Counted from the first letter of the stretch, positions 18,701-33,400 are shown. The stretch: DNA of 64,000 nt from Merluccius polli (GCA_030340625.1 JAOPHQ010006263.1:140001-204000), one strand, 5' to 3'. Translations and numbers: made by a program. Notes: a model not told the origin generated them from the sequence alone.

Positions 18701-18901
18701 TCCCCAACCACCACTCTCCCACGTGTGCCTTCTTGTGCTGCAGTGTCCAAGTTTACATACTGGGTCTAAATAATTGTGCACACAATCTCTTCACCCCCCC
18801 CCCCAATCCTCCTCCCCTGCCCTCCTCTCTCACCCTGGTTCATCTCCCATGTGTCTCCTGGCTCAGTTTTCCCGCTTTTTCACTCTCCTTCCTAATCCCC
18901 C
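15787..18901 (-). other. Putative dip2b 3' UTR
   Basis: DNA after the dip2b stop codon contains no recognised gene or transposon. On the minus strand, overlapping AATAAA signals lie at 15787-15797, followed by a T-rich stretch. DIP2 genes are known for multi-kilobase 3' UTRs. The end point is a guess, because other TTTATT sites, which read as AATAAA on the minus strand, also occur in this region. Confidence 0.3.
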
Positions 18902-19154
18902 TCACATGTTGTAGGCCACGTAGATGGGGTCGAGCTGGTCGGCCAGGAAGGAGTCCCGCAGGTGCATGCGCTGCTTCTCCCCCCGGGAGTTGATGGGGAT
19001 GACGCCGGGGTCCACAATGACCACCACCCCCACGATGAGGTGGTGCTCCTCCAGCACCACGTTGGTGACCAGGGGCACCAGGTCCAGCGCCTCCTGCTCT
19101 GAGCCACTCAGCTCCGCCACCACCACCAGCAGGTTGGTCCACGTGAACACCGCG
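18902..19154 (-). CDS. dip2b: dip2b exon 38 (last coding exon, with stop)
   Basis: This exon has 253 bases including the TGA at 18904-18902. It reads AVFTWTNLLVVVAELSGSEQ, then RGEKQRMHLRDSFLADQLDP, ending IYVAYNM, the invariant DIP2 C-terminus. The acceptor CACAG follows a C-rich tract of about 15 bases. Confidence 0.97.
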
Positions 19155-22100
19155 CTGTGGGGGGGGGGGGGGGACAGAGAGAGGGGATGGGGTTAAAAAG
19201 AGCTGTGGTAGGCCGGGGGTGAAAAACAGTGTTCTGCGAGCTAATTTTCCATTAGTGAGTCTGAACTGATTAACTCAACAGATTTAGTCACATATTGAGC
19301 TGATTTCAGTGCACTTAAGATATTCCCGCCTTTCCGTTGACACTATTTAAAGTCAAGTCCCATTTTTGTGTATAACCCTTAATCAGTAAGAGTAGGCTTC
19401 ACAGGCCTACATTATACAACAACCCCACTAACCCTAGGCCTAAAGAGCAAGGGAAAAACTAAAATCAAATCTAAGGGAAGAAACCTTGAGAAAGGAAAAC
19501 AGATCCCTCCTTCTTATGATTCCCACAATGATTGTGTTATCCTCCAAGTCAGTCGCACCTTAACCACAGCATTTAACATATGAGGGTTGAGTCAGCTTTT
19601 ACGATGAAGTAAAGTAAAATTGTTAAAGCAAAGTGACTGAATGTAATTATTGGTGTGGTGGGAGGCCTTGGAGGCGGACCTCTCAGCGATGCTGCGATGG
19701 GCCCGGGACACGGAGGTCTCGATGTCGATGGGGTGGTACCTCAGCCCCCTCAGCTCCAGGGTCTCGTCCAGGGAGCCCACCACAAACAGAGCGTCATGGA
19801 GATCTGGGAGGAGGGGACAAAGTCAAAGAGTCAAATGCATGTCAAATACAGAACATTAAAAAAAAGCACATGCAGCAAAAAAAAATGGTAACACTTTAGA
19901 TTAGGCCACATATTCACCATTAACTAGTGGCTTATTAGCATTAAGATCGTAATTTATGTACTACAACTTCCTTACTTACTATCAATAAGCAGTAATTAGG
20001 AGGTTATTGAGGGAAAACTCAAAACTTAAAGTTAATGGCCTAGTAGAATATGGTCATGCAGAATAATGCATTAATAAGTGCTTTATAATGACTAATAAAG
20101 AGCCAATATGCGTGCTTATGAGCAACTAGTTAATGGTGAATATGTGGTCCCTAATCTAAAGTGTTACCAACAAAATATATAATTAAGTGTAAAAAATTAT
20201 AAAAACACATTAGTAGCAATACTGTCAACAATCTATACCAAGGTGAAATTGATTGATTAGTCATGGAAATCTCAACTTGCTTACAACAAAATGGAAACCT
20301 GCTAGACTAGTCAGTAAGCACCATGAGGAAAGCGAAATCAATAGATACATTTTTATTTATATTAATGTTAGGTATGATCAGAATAAAGCACTAGTGTCTT
20401 ATTTATATGTGATGAATGAACATGAGACTATAAAAACATTGATTTTTATCCAATTTTTATGTAGGCCCATTTCATACAAGCAAAATATTTTATTTACCAA
20501 CCACATTTGTTTTTTAAAGCCACTGGAAACCCAAATCCACATTTTCTTTTTAAGAATGTAATTTAAGGCCGTTTATACATCAGATAAGCATTAAAACACA
20601 ATTCATTGGAATGAATCTGTCTTATTTGTAGTGTGATTTCTGATACGTTAAATTTGGGCAGGATTAAAAAGGGATTAAACTCTCGAACCAATCAGTTCAT
20701 AGATTGCCGGAGTTTGCTGAGGTTGGACCAATGTGTAACGGAGACTCTCTTTTAGGATACGGATATGGCAACCAACTATGTTTTTGCAATGATTATTGTA
20801 ATGATTCATAGTTTGTCGCTTTTTATTTACAACTTATTTCAATGCAAATATGGACATTTGTATACTTCTCCAATGGTGTGCTGACATTACTTTGGGTTTG
20901 TAGTAAGATTATTTGAAGGAGGCGTGGCTAGATAGATGTCAATCACACACTCCCACACAGTCCTGGTCATAGCACTGATCAGTAAAACAACATTTTTTTG
21001 AACAAACAACACATATACGTTTATTTGGATATAAATGTCAATGTATGCACGATAAGGCTTTAAATGAGTGGAAACCACACTGAACACTCATTGGTCAGTC
21101 ACACGGGTGGGATGTCTTACCCCCACTGGCGTCCAGCAGCTCAGTCCTCTTGACGAAGCCCAGGTAGCCGGTGCGGGCCCACAGTGTCTGGGGCTCCCCG
21201 AAGCTGAGGTGCGTGTTGAAGTGGTCCGCCTGCAGGCTCTCCTCGCCATAGATGGTGTAGTAGCCGCTGGCGCTATGGGAGCTGTTCACCCAGATCTACA
21301 CAAAAAACAACATGTCTGGGTTTGGGCTTTTATGTAGATTTGTATTTGAGTACTTGAATACACCCGCATTGAAGATTAGAAATTATGTAGAAACACAAGG
21401 GAAAAAGTTCATGCAGTGACTTTTAAGTTAACTACCTTTGCATGCTTTGATTAACATATTGAAATTATTGTGATTAATATGAAAACAATTACAAAGCATA
21501 TGTAAAAAAGGAATTTAAGATTTTTAAGCATCTTTCTGCCCACTGACCTCCCCTAGGTGGGAATCTCCAAGAGGCCCTCTGGTCTCTGGGTTCACGATGA
21601 TCACCCTGACTCCTGGTAAAATCTGACAACCAAAGCACAATACTTTCAATTCACTAGCTTCCACACACCAGCAAGAATACATTACTTTTTGGTATAACAA
21701 TCATATTTATCTCAATTTCACAACAACTACGCAGCCACAATACCTTGGCTACACTACTTAATAATACTTTATAATAATAACAATTAATTACTATTACCAA
21801 TTTTATTATGATTATTATATACTTACAGTGCCAGACTCCATAAGAGGCAGACTCTGTGGCGCCCCTCGCTCCACCAACCTTACCCTGAAACAAAAAACAT
21901 GTTAAGCATGTCTATAATTGGTCTCATTAGTATTACCCAGAATCCCCTGTGGATCGTCTCTGGGGTTGGTTTGGGTGGTTACCCGTCTGTCTCTGGTTCT
22001 TACCTGTCATGCCGTAGAGACTTCATGTCCACATAGACAGTGGAGGGGTCTGGACCAGCAGTGCCCTGCTCATAGAGAAACAGAACAAACACACACAGCC

Positions 22101-22519
22101 AGGGTTAATATAGATTTGTTTTTTTTAGTAGGCCGCTATTGTTACTTTTCTGTTGCTGTTCTCTCTTTTAAATGTAATTGTCAGAGATAGAGACAGAGAA
22201 AGATAGAAACAGAGAGATATAGACAGAGAGATAGAAACAGAGATAAAGAGAAAGGGAGAGAGATCAGTGTTTAGGACAGCAGACCTGAAGGCAGAGGGCC
22301 AGGTTGACCCTGGAGCCGAAGGCGGTGCTGACGGCCCGGGACGAGAGGCCCAGGTCTTTGAAGAGCTTGGAGAAGGACTGAGTGAGTGCCAGACGAGGAC
22401 GTTCCTCCGCAATCACCACACAGCTCCGCACACATGACAGGTTCAGCCCCCGTGCCTACACACACACACAGAATTGTTTTTTAGGCAATGTACTCAGTGT
22501 ACATAAAAATAACAAAGAG

Positions 22520-22572
<53 letters not shown>

Positions 22573-25500
22573 CGTAATGTAATAAGTAATGTATAAGAGC
22601 AATATAAAAATAAGTAATATGTTCAAAATATGAATATTAAAATATATTTACATGCCGGTATTCATCCATTCGTGTTTCTACTTTTTAATTTACACATCTT
22701 AAATATAACACATTAAACCGTGCAACAATGAGCTCAAACTGCGGCCATAGTGTTTCAAGGCATGACACTTGGTGGTGTGAATCCTGACCTTGAGCATCTC
22801 GGTCTGGGTTCCCAGGCCCTTGGTGCAGAGCTCCATGACGGAGTAGGAGCAGAAGGTGTCTCTGATCTTGTACTGGCTGAGGGTGCTCAGCCACAGGGGC
22901 AGGGAGCTTTCCAGCTCCAGTGGCGGGATGAGGATGGACTGGTGACCCGAGTAAACGCTGAGGGGAAGAAACAAAAAAATGTTGTTGTTGATATGTCTTC
23001 CTGTTGGGATACGTACAATTCATACACGATCTGATGTGATATTTTTGGGCAAGTGTATCTGTGTGTACAGTGGGAGTGTATGAGTACATTGACAATGTAT
23101 TGAAGGACCACCTCTTGTTTTCAAGGGGGTCCACAAAACACACATTTCTCAAGTACCTCAACAAAAAGACACCAATACATAAGAATTCAAATACATAGAA
23201 AAAGTTGATGACAAAGGCTTTTGTGTGTGCATGTGAGTGAGTGTTAGGGTTGGGCGATTTTCGGATAGAACGGTATATCACGGTAGTATAAACTTATGAT
23301 ATATGGTGTCCATATCAATACCGTCTCTCATTATAATTAGAAATATAATACATTTCTCTAACTGCCACTGATTTGGGGTCGTGCCTAATGTCCGCTGCTG
23401 TCATTTGAGTCTAGGGAATTTGACCTGACGTCAGCCAATCAGTGGGATGTGCTTGAGCACGAGGCACGAGCCTATGATAGTGAAGGTGTTAAAATGGCGC
23501 TGTCACTGCGAGACCGTGAACGACTAAAATCCATTTGCAGACATAAGATTATGGTTGGAAAAATCTACTTTACTAAAATTTATCTTAAAATAAGAGAAAA
23601 TAGGTGTAAAATCCTGTCTCTGCCATCCAGTTGGTGAACGTTCTACTCTGCTCCAAAGTTGCGTTCTTTTCGTGACATCAAAGTGCCTCGAAGCCGGTGT
23701 CCTCGAAGCCGGTGAAACTGCTTCTCAAAATCACCCCATTGGAGGCAACCGATAGCCAGATATAATACTATATTTAGTAATTCCTTTTGGCTTATAGGCG
23801 TAGCCTACTAACAAAAAGTTATGAATAGCAAGATTATGAAGGTCATAAGTCACCACTAGTCTATTATTCAATCATGTTGAGCCTTATACTGGATTTGTTA
23901 ATGAGTGTACTATGTATAAAACAAGAATGGGGAAAACTGACGTTATTAGACGCACTCTAGCTTAATTATAAGAGTTGCAATGTTTTGGGCAGAGGTTTTA
24001 ACGGTTTAAAAAAATGGATATCGCCCAACCCTAGTGTGTGTACACAAGTGTGTGTGTTTGCTACCTGGAGAGGCACCACAGGACAAAGCCCAGGCCGCAG
24101 TATGGGTCTAGGCAGATGGCTATTTGGCGAGAAGAGTAGAGCTCACATTGGAGCTTGATGGAGCGACATAGAGTGCTGACGGCCACATGGGACATCTGAT
24201 GAAACACACAGAAAACATCATGTCCATAATGTTATGAGCAATCCAAGTTCTCATCTATCCAGCACTTGGAATATACCATTTAAAAAATACTAAACTCATG
24301 TTTTCACAATCAAATCTCCAGCTACAAAGTTTTGTTTTTGTATTCCGATTATTATATTATACATATTATATGTATTATTTTATTCTTACCTTGACACCAG
24401 TCAACATGCCCGTGGTGGACACACTGAAGTCTAGGTAGGCCAGCATCTCAGCTGTGGGGGGCTTGTAGATCTGGGGAGGACGCTTTCGAGGGAGATCATC
24501 TGGGAACGGATGGTCAAGACATTACAAACTTTACACAAGTCAAAATAAACAGAGATATATCAAAGCCACACTAATTTTATTTCGAACAGCAATCTGTGGT
24601 TATTTTTTGTTTAACCAACAATAATTGTATAACAGTGATTGTTCCTAGTACCTAGCAGTTTTTACTAAACTGACAAGTACCATACTGTTGCAGGATATTA
24701 TACAGTACAGTCTGGTACCGTACCCGTGTCTATGATGGTGGGCCAGGTCTTGATGTTGACGCTGGCAGCAGCCTCCCTGGACCTGAGTATCCTCATGAGG
24801 GGCTGAGTGGTGAGGATGCAGGCTGCTTTGCTCACCTGGAAAACACAGAATTACATTTAGTAAAACACAGCATTCATTCAGTAAAACATAGTATTTAGAT
24901 CCACTATTATGCATTACATTTCATAAAACGCAGTGTACAAGAAGAGTGTTGGAGAATATATCTATTTATTGGAAATTGCAAGATGGTACAAGCTGAGCAG
25001 TTGTAATGTGCTGTCATGACAGAGCTCTCTCTTGAGTGCGTGTGTGTTGATAGCTGGTTTATCCTGGGTGCCAGGATTGCTCATGCACCACAGGTGTGCA
25101 GCCCCACCCAGCCCCAGAGTCCAATCAGTCTGACTCAGGCCATGTGAGTCTATAAACCAGCTATCAACACACACTCCACATCAACCCTAACAACTGAAAT
25201 GCAGCATGTACCACAACTGTAAGATATAAGATGGATAACTGGGTCGCTATCTTAATCTTCATAGTGGGAGAATAAGAGAAGAGGGCATGTTCTGATATAA
25301 CTGATAGATTACATAGATGGGCTATTTGCTGTATGTCAGTCTCAGTTTGCGTGTTGGGACAGGACTAGGTTCACTTACATCGATGATCATGCGGACGGTG
25401 GGGAGGGTAGCAGTCAGGTTCTGTGGGTGGGGGGGTCTCACTGTCACCGGGACTACCCCCGCATAGAGACAGCCATAGAAGGCAGCGATCAGGTCAATAC

Positions 25501-28500
25501 CTAGAGAGAAGAGAGGAACCAGGAGAGGAATCAGTGGCATATACCAATTATCTAATTGCAGTACAGATGAATGAACCAATGAGAAAAGGTGTGTGTGTTA
25601 GTCCCCAGGCAGATTACCTGGGGGATAAAGCAGCACCACATTGTCTCCTGTGTTAAGGCCTCCCCTCTCCATCAGGGCAGCAGTGATCTTCTCTGCTCTC
25701 TTGTGAAGCTGGAGACAAGTGGATGTGCACACTGCTACCCCCTAGAGGACAAATGGAGAATGTTTAGTTGAAATCTTTAATCTTTTTAAGAATGCACATA
25801 TCAAACGAGGCATACTAAGTATACATTAATTAATAACATTAAAATGAATGTGCATGTGCGTTTGTACGTGTGTGTTCTACCTTGGCATTTAGCAGCACAT
25901 AAAGGACATGGTCCGGGTCGGTCTGGGCTCTCCACTGCAGGGCTTCAGACAGGAACTGGTGCTGAGGGAAACACCAAGGAGAACTGAGTCAGACTCAACA
26001 CACAATATCCACCAACTGTTTGGATATGACGTTTTGTCCAGTAAATTAAAGGAGGATGAAACATAATGAATATGTGTGCATGGTAAATGAATTTCAAAAG
26101 GCAAGAAGTCGGCTGAGATGAGTGTTAGTGTCCTATAATGGCAGTTTGAAAGTCTCCGACAACAACAATATCGCATCGTCCTCATTATTCTCGATATAGT
26201 CTTTTTTTCAAGATGTTACAATAGGATTGCTGTATTGACAACATTGCAAGGCTGGTTGTTTCATAATAAATGAAAAACCTTGAACTGATGGTTTCATTCG
26301 CCTTTAAGAATATTCCATTATACGGCTGACTTCCAATGGGAAATAAGATAAGAAGCGTATCGTCAACACTAGTCAGAAGGAGGATTGGCAGGACAGTAGT
26401 CCAACAGGACAACAAGACAGTGTGTAGGACCCAAGGCAGTACAAGTATGTGACACTACAGCACAGTAAATAAAAATAATAATCAAAACTGTAAAGTAATT
26501 AAAAAACACTATTGTATGACGTACATTCACACACGGCATGACATTCTTCTTGGTGCCAGCCACACTCTGGTTATTTAGACAGAGGGAGGAAAGGGGGGGG
26601 AGGGGACACACCATGCAGACTGGCTGCCCTGACCACTGGCCAGGCCATGCTTAGCATGGGAGCATCACAACATAGATATTTGTAGCAAAGCACAAGTTCA
26701 CACAAACAGGCACACTGGAATGCTAATCCAGTCATAATGAAGGAACCAATAGTCCAGCTGTCTATTGGCTTTTTCCATGTTTTAGCCCATTCTAAATAGC
26801 AATAATTATAATAGTGATGATATGAGTAATGATAATAAAGTCATGAAGCTTTCATGAACAGAATTGCCAAACTCATTTATATTAAAATCAAAGTCAGTAA
26901 AAATGTATGTTGTACATGGAAAATGTAACTATATACAAGACATTATAGATACTAGTTCAACCAACAACAGCCTTTTTACTGTATATTTAACTGTTGGAGC
27001 CCACTCAGCGTTAACACTGTGTGCTTCAGGCCAAGCTGGAACAGTGGCCAATACGAGTCTTAGTGGCCACACACACACATCTGATAAGACAGCAGCAGCA
27101 CAAGCAGCAGCGACTAGGGCCAAACTAGAGCCTTACCATAATTATGGGCCACATATAGAGCTACAGTTTGCCCCAAGGAGAACAGAACAATCACAGAATC
27201 ATTGTCAAAGGATGATAAATCGGCAGCCATCTTCTTTGATGGCCACAGTCATTAATTGGTCATCTAATGCAGTAAGTATACATCACAATTAGTTTATGGG
27301 AATGTGTTTTGCAATGAGGTTGCAATACAAATGACAGATGAAGACAGTATTTTGTCACATTGGAGAATCAATCCACTGATATGGTGTTTGAATTTAAATA
27401 CCAAGCAAAGTAACAGTAATAACAACTATATATACATTATACAGTAGTGTATACAGTAGTCACTTATTTAAAATGGTAACGATATTGTATCTAAATGCAG
27501 ATATACAGAACCTAGAATGAGTCAGACTTATTCTGTGGAGTTGAGCTATTCCATTGTTGGCATGTTTTCTGTGAGGCGAGTACCTTTCTGATGATATCCT
27601 GGTCCTCGACTACGCCCAGCTCTCTGCCTGCAGCCTGGGCGATCCTCTTCCCTGCCACCAAGTTCCCCACCATGATGGAGGCCGGACCTACGCCCACTGC
27701 ACCAAGGAGAGACAGATTTTAGGTTTTATGTACCGCATATTCCTATATAATTTGTATAATATTGTAATACTATATAATATTGTAAGTTGCTTTGGACAAA
27801 AGCGTCTGCTGTGACAATGATTCATTTTAATTTCCCATCTCACACAATAAGTGTGAGTGGTACAACAATTTATAGACCACTGGTAGCCTACTGGTTGGCC
27901 CAACAGCACCCTCACCTGGCTGTTTCTGCCGTGGCTTAGGCAGGTTGGTGACACAGGTGTGGGGGCACAAGAGGATGTTGCAGGGGTGTAGGTTGCCCTC
28001 CAGGAAGTTCTGCTTGGTCTCACAGATGTGAATGCCACCCAGGGGTGTCTTGGGGAGGGTGTTGGCCGGGACCAGAGCCAGGCAGTACAGCCCCACCTGG
28101 TGGATACTGTCGATGGCCTATGACAACAACCCAAACAAACATTTAGAGAGATCAAAAACATCCAGTTAGGGGGCAGTTAGTCTCGCATAGCGAGACCTAT
28201 CTCCACACTTCGTTTTAGCGCTGTGTCAGTGCTGGCGGAAGGTCTGGCTGAACCCACTATCATTCTTGTTTTGGTGTAACATTTGCACGTGGGGTTTGCA
28301 TTTGCATGTTATTGCACGATTCAAATCTTTGTCAAAACGTCAAAAGCGACGGGGACTTTGAAAACGGTAACACGCAGATAGCGGAAGGGGAGAAGAATGC
28401 CAACTGAAATAGTCACCCAATGGCAGGCTTATACCAACAACCTATATCCGGTGAGCCAGACTAGGGGTCACATGGCAGACAAGCTCAAATCTGGGGGAAT

Positions 28501-30453
28501 GGGTTTTTCTAGCGATTTTTCAGCCGATACGATGCACACCTGAGGGTAAGAAAGGCTAAGATGGAGTGAGCAAAGATGGACGATTTAATATTCCATAGTT
28601 CTAACCTAACCAAATCTAACTGACATCACTATTGTTAACACAACAATAACAAAGAACAGTTACAGTACATCAACAAACTTCACAAACATACTTTGGAAGA
28701 ATTCAAAGGAAATGCTTTGACATAATCTGTCAAATCAGATGTCAATGTAGTAAGTACAGCTTATTAGCAGTAGTGCATCACTCAAAACAAAAATAAAGGC
28801 TTTTAGAACCGAAAGCCTACTGCTGTTTAGTCTGCAGATAAAACACAATGACAAAAGGCATATAATAGACTGTCTTGATAAAGACATTGAAAAGGGTTGG
28901 GGGACAGCTATGTGACCCACCACATACTGACCAGGTGCATTTGTGGGGCCAAAATTGTTTTCCATCTCTCAACTTATTTTCAAAAATGAGTTAGATTTCT
29001 AAATATTATATTAATATTAAAAGATCGCTACTTGATCCACCAGCATTTGACAGAGGACAGGGAAAAAAGTCACCCACAGATGTTGACGTTATCCCAGACT
29101 TGGATAACATTTCAAAGAGCGGATTTGTACCTATGTGATCATGGATATTATTTATATAATATATATTATATAATATTCTCAAGAACCACTGGAGGAGATG
29201 GACGATACCCCTGTTGTTGATACAACAGAAGAAGTTGATGATGTGATGAAGTCTCTTGAGGTAAGTGACACAGGTTCTGACCAAGTATTGGTCAGGAGTT
29301 AGTCAGTCACACACAATGTGTATGTATACTACATTGCAGCCAAACTGTTTCACTTAACTTTTGTAGCATTGTACTGGAGTAGTTGTAACAGTTTTTCTTT
29401 AAAAACTGTTTTTCTTTCTTTAAACTTTTAAAATCAAACATTCAGAATGTCATTGTTCAAGCTTCTCCATCTACACAAGACCAATGAAAGCCCAATGATT
29501 GCCCCATTCAGCAGGAAAGGTTTCAGATGGCCACTTGGTTGACACATCGCTGCCCCCCTCCCTTAAGGCTTGTTGGTCCTCCAAGGAGTCATTGCTGGTC
29601 CTCCCAGCCATTTGCATTCTGGGATAGGAGAACTCAATAGACCTGAGTGGGTGATTATGTGAGCATCTGAAATAGGCCACTTTCTGAAAAACTATCAGTG
29701 TTATAAAACAATTATGTGCCCTGTGTCCATATAGCGTTTTTCTCTGCCAGAAAAGCGCTGGCAAAGCGCTGGGGAGCGCTTCATCCCAGGGTTGTGCGTG
29801 GGTGGTTGTTACCAGGGTGTAGTGATGGGTCGTTCGCGAACGAACCAGTTCGAACGAACGACTCTTTAAAGTGAACGAACTGACCTTGTTCGCCACTCTC
29901 GTTCGCGTCGTTCGCTCGTTCGTCTCGTTCGCTGAGTCTCTCTGACGCGCTGATTCGCGGCGCCGCTGATTCGTGAGTCGTTCGCTGACTGATTGACTCG
30001 AGGACTGAGACGTCACTCACGACTCGTCATCACGAGAGCCAGCCAATGTATGTTGTTTGTCTGTCTGTGAGTCTAGGACGCTTTCGAATGGTTGACACAT
30101 TAACAATACCACTTTCACATTTGAATATTGCCTTTTACATTTACATATCAGTGAAATGGTAAATACATGCTGTCTTTGTATTTTCTGTGTCATGCCAGAT
30201 TAATAAAATATTTGAATGTCTCGTCAATCTGTCTCGTTCTTTCATGCTTCCTTCTCACGCACGCAACCCGGCCGGGACCCCCACCTTGGTGGATCTTGGT
30301 CTTGAGTGGGGGTGGCCAATGGCCATCTTCACAATAGTAAATAAAATATGCCCAGAATAAACACAACTGTACATCATTAACTTTAAAACTCATCATTGCT
30401 AAATCAAGTCTATTATCTTGCTGATATACATCCAATAATCTACTACGCCCCCC

Positions 30454-30484
<31 letters not shown>

Positions 30485-33400
30485 ACACATCCCGCTGCGT
30501 TTGGTTTGTCTAACTTTACCTTGAATTGGGGGAACGGGGCATTTTGATCCTGACATGTCATTATGCATACATTAAATAAATCTGTTGAACTCAAATTAAA
30601 TACATATGTTAACATATTCAACCAGACACAATGTTGTATTTGCTATTAACACATTTATTAACACCATCATTTGCACCATTGCACGATTGTGAATCGTGAT
30701 TTCGTGATTAGTTAGTAAATGAGAAGAACGAGGGAGTCCGAGACCGACTCAGCTGCATTGATTCGTGAACGAGGAGGAGCCGAGTCTGACCGACTCGGCT
30801 GGCATTCGCCGTTCGCCGAGTCGTTCGCGATTCGCGAACGAGGGAGGAGCTAAGTGAACGACTGAACGACTGAACGAGTCAGTGAATGATTCAGCGCTAC
30901 CGGAAACACGAATGAACGAAAATCCACCAGTACCAGGGTGACAAGTAAGGAGTGACAGTGACGAGACCAGCGCCTTTCTGAAAAGTTCAGAGATTTTCAA
31001 CTAAAAGCGCTCGGAGCGGCCGCACAAAAAAGGCACATATGCTGCATACACTCTCTCCTCATTGGGAACAATTGAAAAAAGATGCTGGCGTTCAGAAAAA
31101 AAACGCTATATGGACACTCGCCTAACGCCCAAGCTCAACTATAGGCAGATCACCTGGCGGCCAATTCCACCTCCATTTACTTTCTATGGGACGCAAACAA
31201 TTTGCTGTGAAATTTCAAAATGTGACCCTAAAGTATGCAATGGATCACATTATGTGAAATCAAACATGTCAATAAACACAAGTAATTGAAACACCTTTCA
31301 GGTGACTAGTGCTGGCCCGAATACATAATTATCAAGCTTCGGATAATCGTTAGGTTTTCCGAACGAATATTCAAAGAAAAAAAGTGAATTCATAGTGCAT
31401 ATCTTTCCCTGCCTGAATCGGAGCCGGCGGAGACCACTGCAGAATCAGGTCTATATCAACTGATCGTTTTTCCTTTCAACAGTGTTATTTTATTGCAAAA
31501 AGCAAAACTACAATATCACGTAGGATTGCTGCGTGGACGTCAGTGGCTTTCGGATCCACTCAGCTTTTTGGTATCTTTTGGCCTCGTTTAAACATTGAAA
31601 TAGCTGCTAAATATGTTCATTATTAAAACCCTTTTAAAACTGTGAACACTAAATACATGAGAATATATGCTTGTATGAAGACCTCCAAGTAACATTGTTA
31701 ATACACATAATTTCTACTCAAGGATGTTGATATGTATTAAACACATGCCCAGTTTGAATGACTCAAGTGATAGTGAATAAAGGGACAAGTGATTAGTGAA
31801 TAAAGTATTCAGTAGTGAATGAGATGTCAAACCTGCAGCACTCGGCTCATCCACTGGAAGCTGTCCTCCTCGCTGGCATCAGGTCTCTGCTCTGCCACGA
31901 TCACGATCCTCTCATCATAAAACACTGTCACGGAGAACACCGCGATCCTGCACAACACACAACATGAACACATTGCAAGACATACTCACACACACATGCT
32001 ATCATGACAGAAACATACTCGGTTTAAACTGCAAGTGTAACACTCCTTCACTAATCCTGGAAATGAGTCAGGTCTGATCTTGGACAACTGGATTAACTTT
32101 TCTGGTATCTCAACTCTCGGTTCAAACATGACCACAGCCTGGTAAACTGCCAGAACATTTACAGGTAGGGCTGAATGTGTGGGAGAGGCTTATGAGATTT
32201 AATATCTTTACACCCTCAAATTCTTCATAGTTACGTAAACACAAACACACGCACTCTCTTATGGTAAATGTGGTGAAGGTAACTCACCTTCCTCTGTAAA
32301 CAGTTTTGACTGGCTCCACCGCCAGCGCCGTGGCAACCAGGTCATCAGCGTTGTGCCGTCGCCCACTCACTGACAACAGCCCCTCGATCTTGCCAACCAC
32401 AAACACCAGGCTGCCCTGTGGGGGTGAGGGGAATGCACAGAGGTTAGAGAGAAATAGTGTGTGTGCGTGTGCGTGTGCGCGTGTGTGTGTGTCCGTCCCC
32501 TTACCGGCCCTACGAAGCCCAGCAGGCCTGTGCGAGTGAAGGCAATTTCTCCAATAGGCGCACCAGCCTGGTTCACAGGGATTACCTACACAACAGAAAC
32601 ACAGCAACACAGTCCACTAGCTGTAAAACATATTTTGTTTGCCATTATTTGTAGCAATGCGGTCTATCCCTGGTGTTAACGGCAGTGTTACATGACAATG
32701 AATGTATAATTGTTGTAGCAGAGTAGAATGAAAATTGGATGTGCCATCTGCCGTGACTATTCAATGTTGATAGCTTCGAAAAACTGTTACATAACTGAAA
32801 CTAGGGCAAACTCATCCATTCAGAAGTGTGTTTACACTGAGATCCAGGAGGATACGTGACTAAGACCAGTAAATTAAAGCTGGCTAAAACTGGTAGACGA
32901 TTACAATATTTTGATCAGCCTTATGTTTTTGGTTCTGACGCCTAGATTCTAGTTTTTGTTCTAGTAAAATGCCTTTTACCTGACTTATGTTAGTTTTTAT
33001 ATGTACTCGAAACTCTTGTGTTACCATCACAAGACTTTAAATAATTTATGCTTCATGGTGTTTTATGCTTCATCGCGTTCAGTATTTTCAGTTGGATTGT
33101 TGTGTACAACATAATGAAATAGCCTTTGCTGGCTTGTACTGCATATGTTCAGAGGAGTCTCAGACCTCGAAGGTGTTCTTGGTGACTCCCGGCAGGCCAT
33201 AGTACATGGTTCCCCCAGCCCTGGAGTTGAGCACGATTTCCCCAATCTCGTCCGTCTTACACAGCTGGGGAGGCCCGTCCGGTTTCACAATACACATGAG
33301 AGCTGAAACACGCAAGTCATCAGATTAAAACTAAAGTTACTTCCCGTAATTTATGGGAAGATGCTGACTCATCATATTGAGAAAGTAAAAAAAATAAATA

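Larger units (their letters stand above)
29723..31117. mobile_element. Outer DNA element with GTGTCCATATAGCG termini, holding a nested hAT
   Basis: GTGTCCATATAGCGTTTTT at 29723 is mirrored by AAAAACGCTATATGGACAC ending at 31117. Inner arms rich in AAAGCGCT repeat on both sides. Without the nested hAT at 29820-30932 the outer element would be about 270 bases, MITE-sized. Confidence 0.7.
28118..31832 (-). other. dip2b intron 22 (3.7 kb, transposon-rich)
   Basis: The longest dip2b intron fully inside the window. It holds the MITE-like segment at 28181-28468 and nested elements at 29723-31117. The rest shows nothing I can name. Confidence 0.75.

Noticed and set aside
18840..19196. Overlapping open frames on both strands at dip2b exon 38
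   Set aside because: GC-rich third positions keep other frames open. Only the frame ending IYVAYNM matches the family.
22271..22465. Alternative frame over dip2b exon 32
   Set aside because: A shadow frame; the DIP2 frame ARGLNLSCVRS fits the family and both splice phases.
29471..30016. Minus-strand open frame of 181 codons
   Set aside because: It is composed of the GAACGA repeats of the hAT element at 29820-30932 and its flank.
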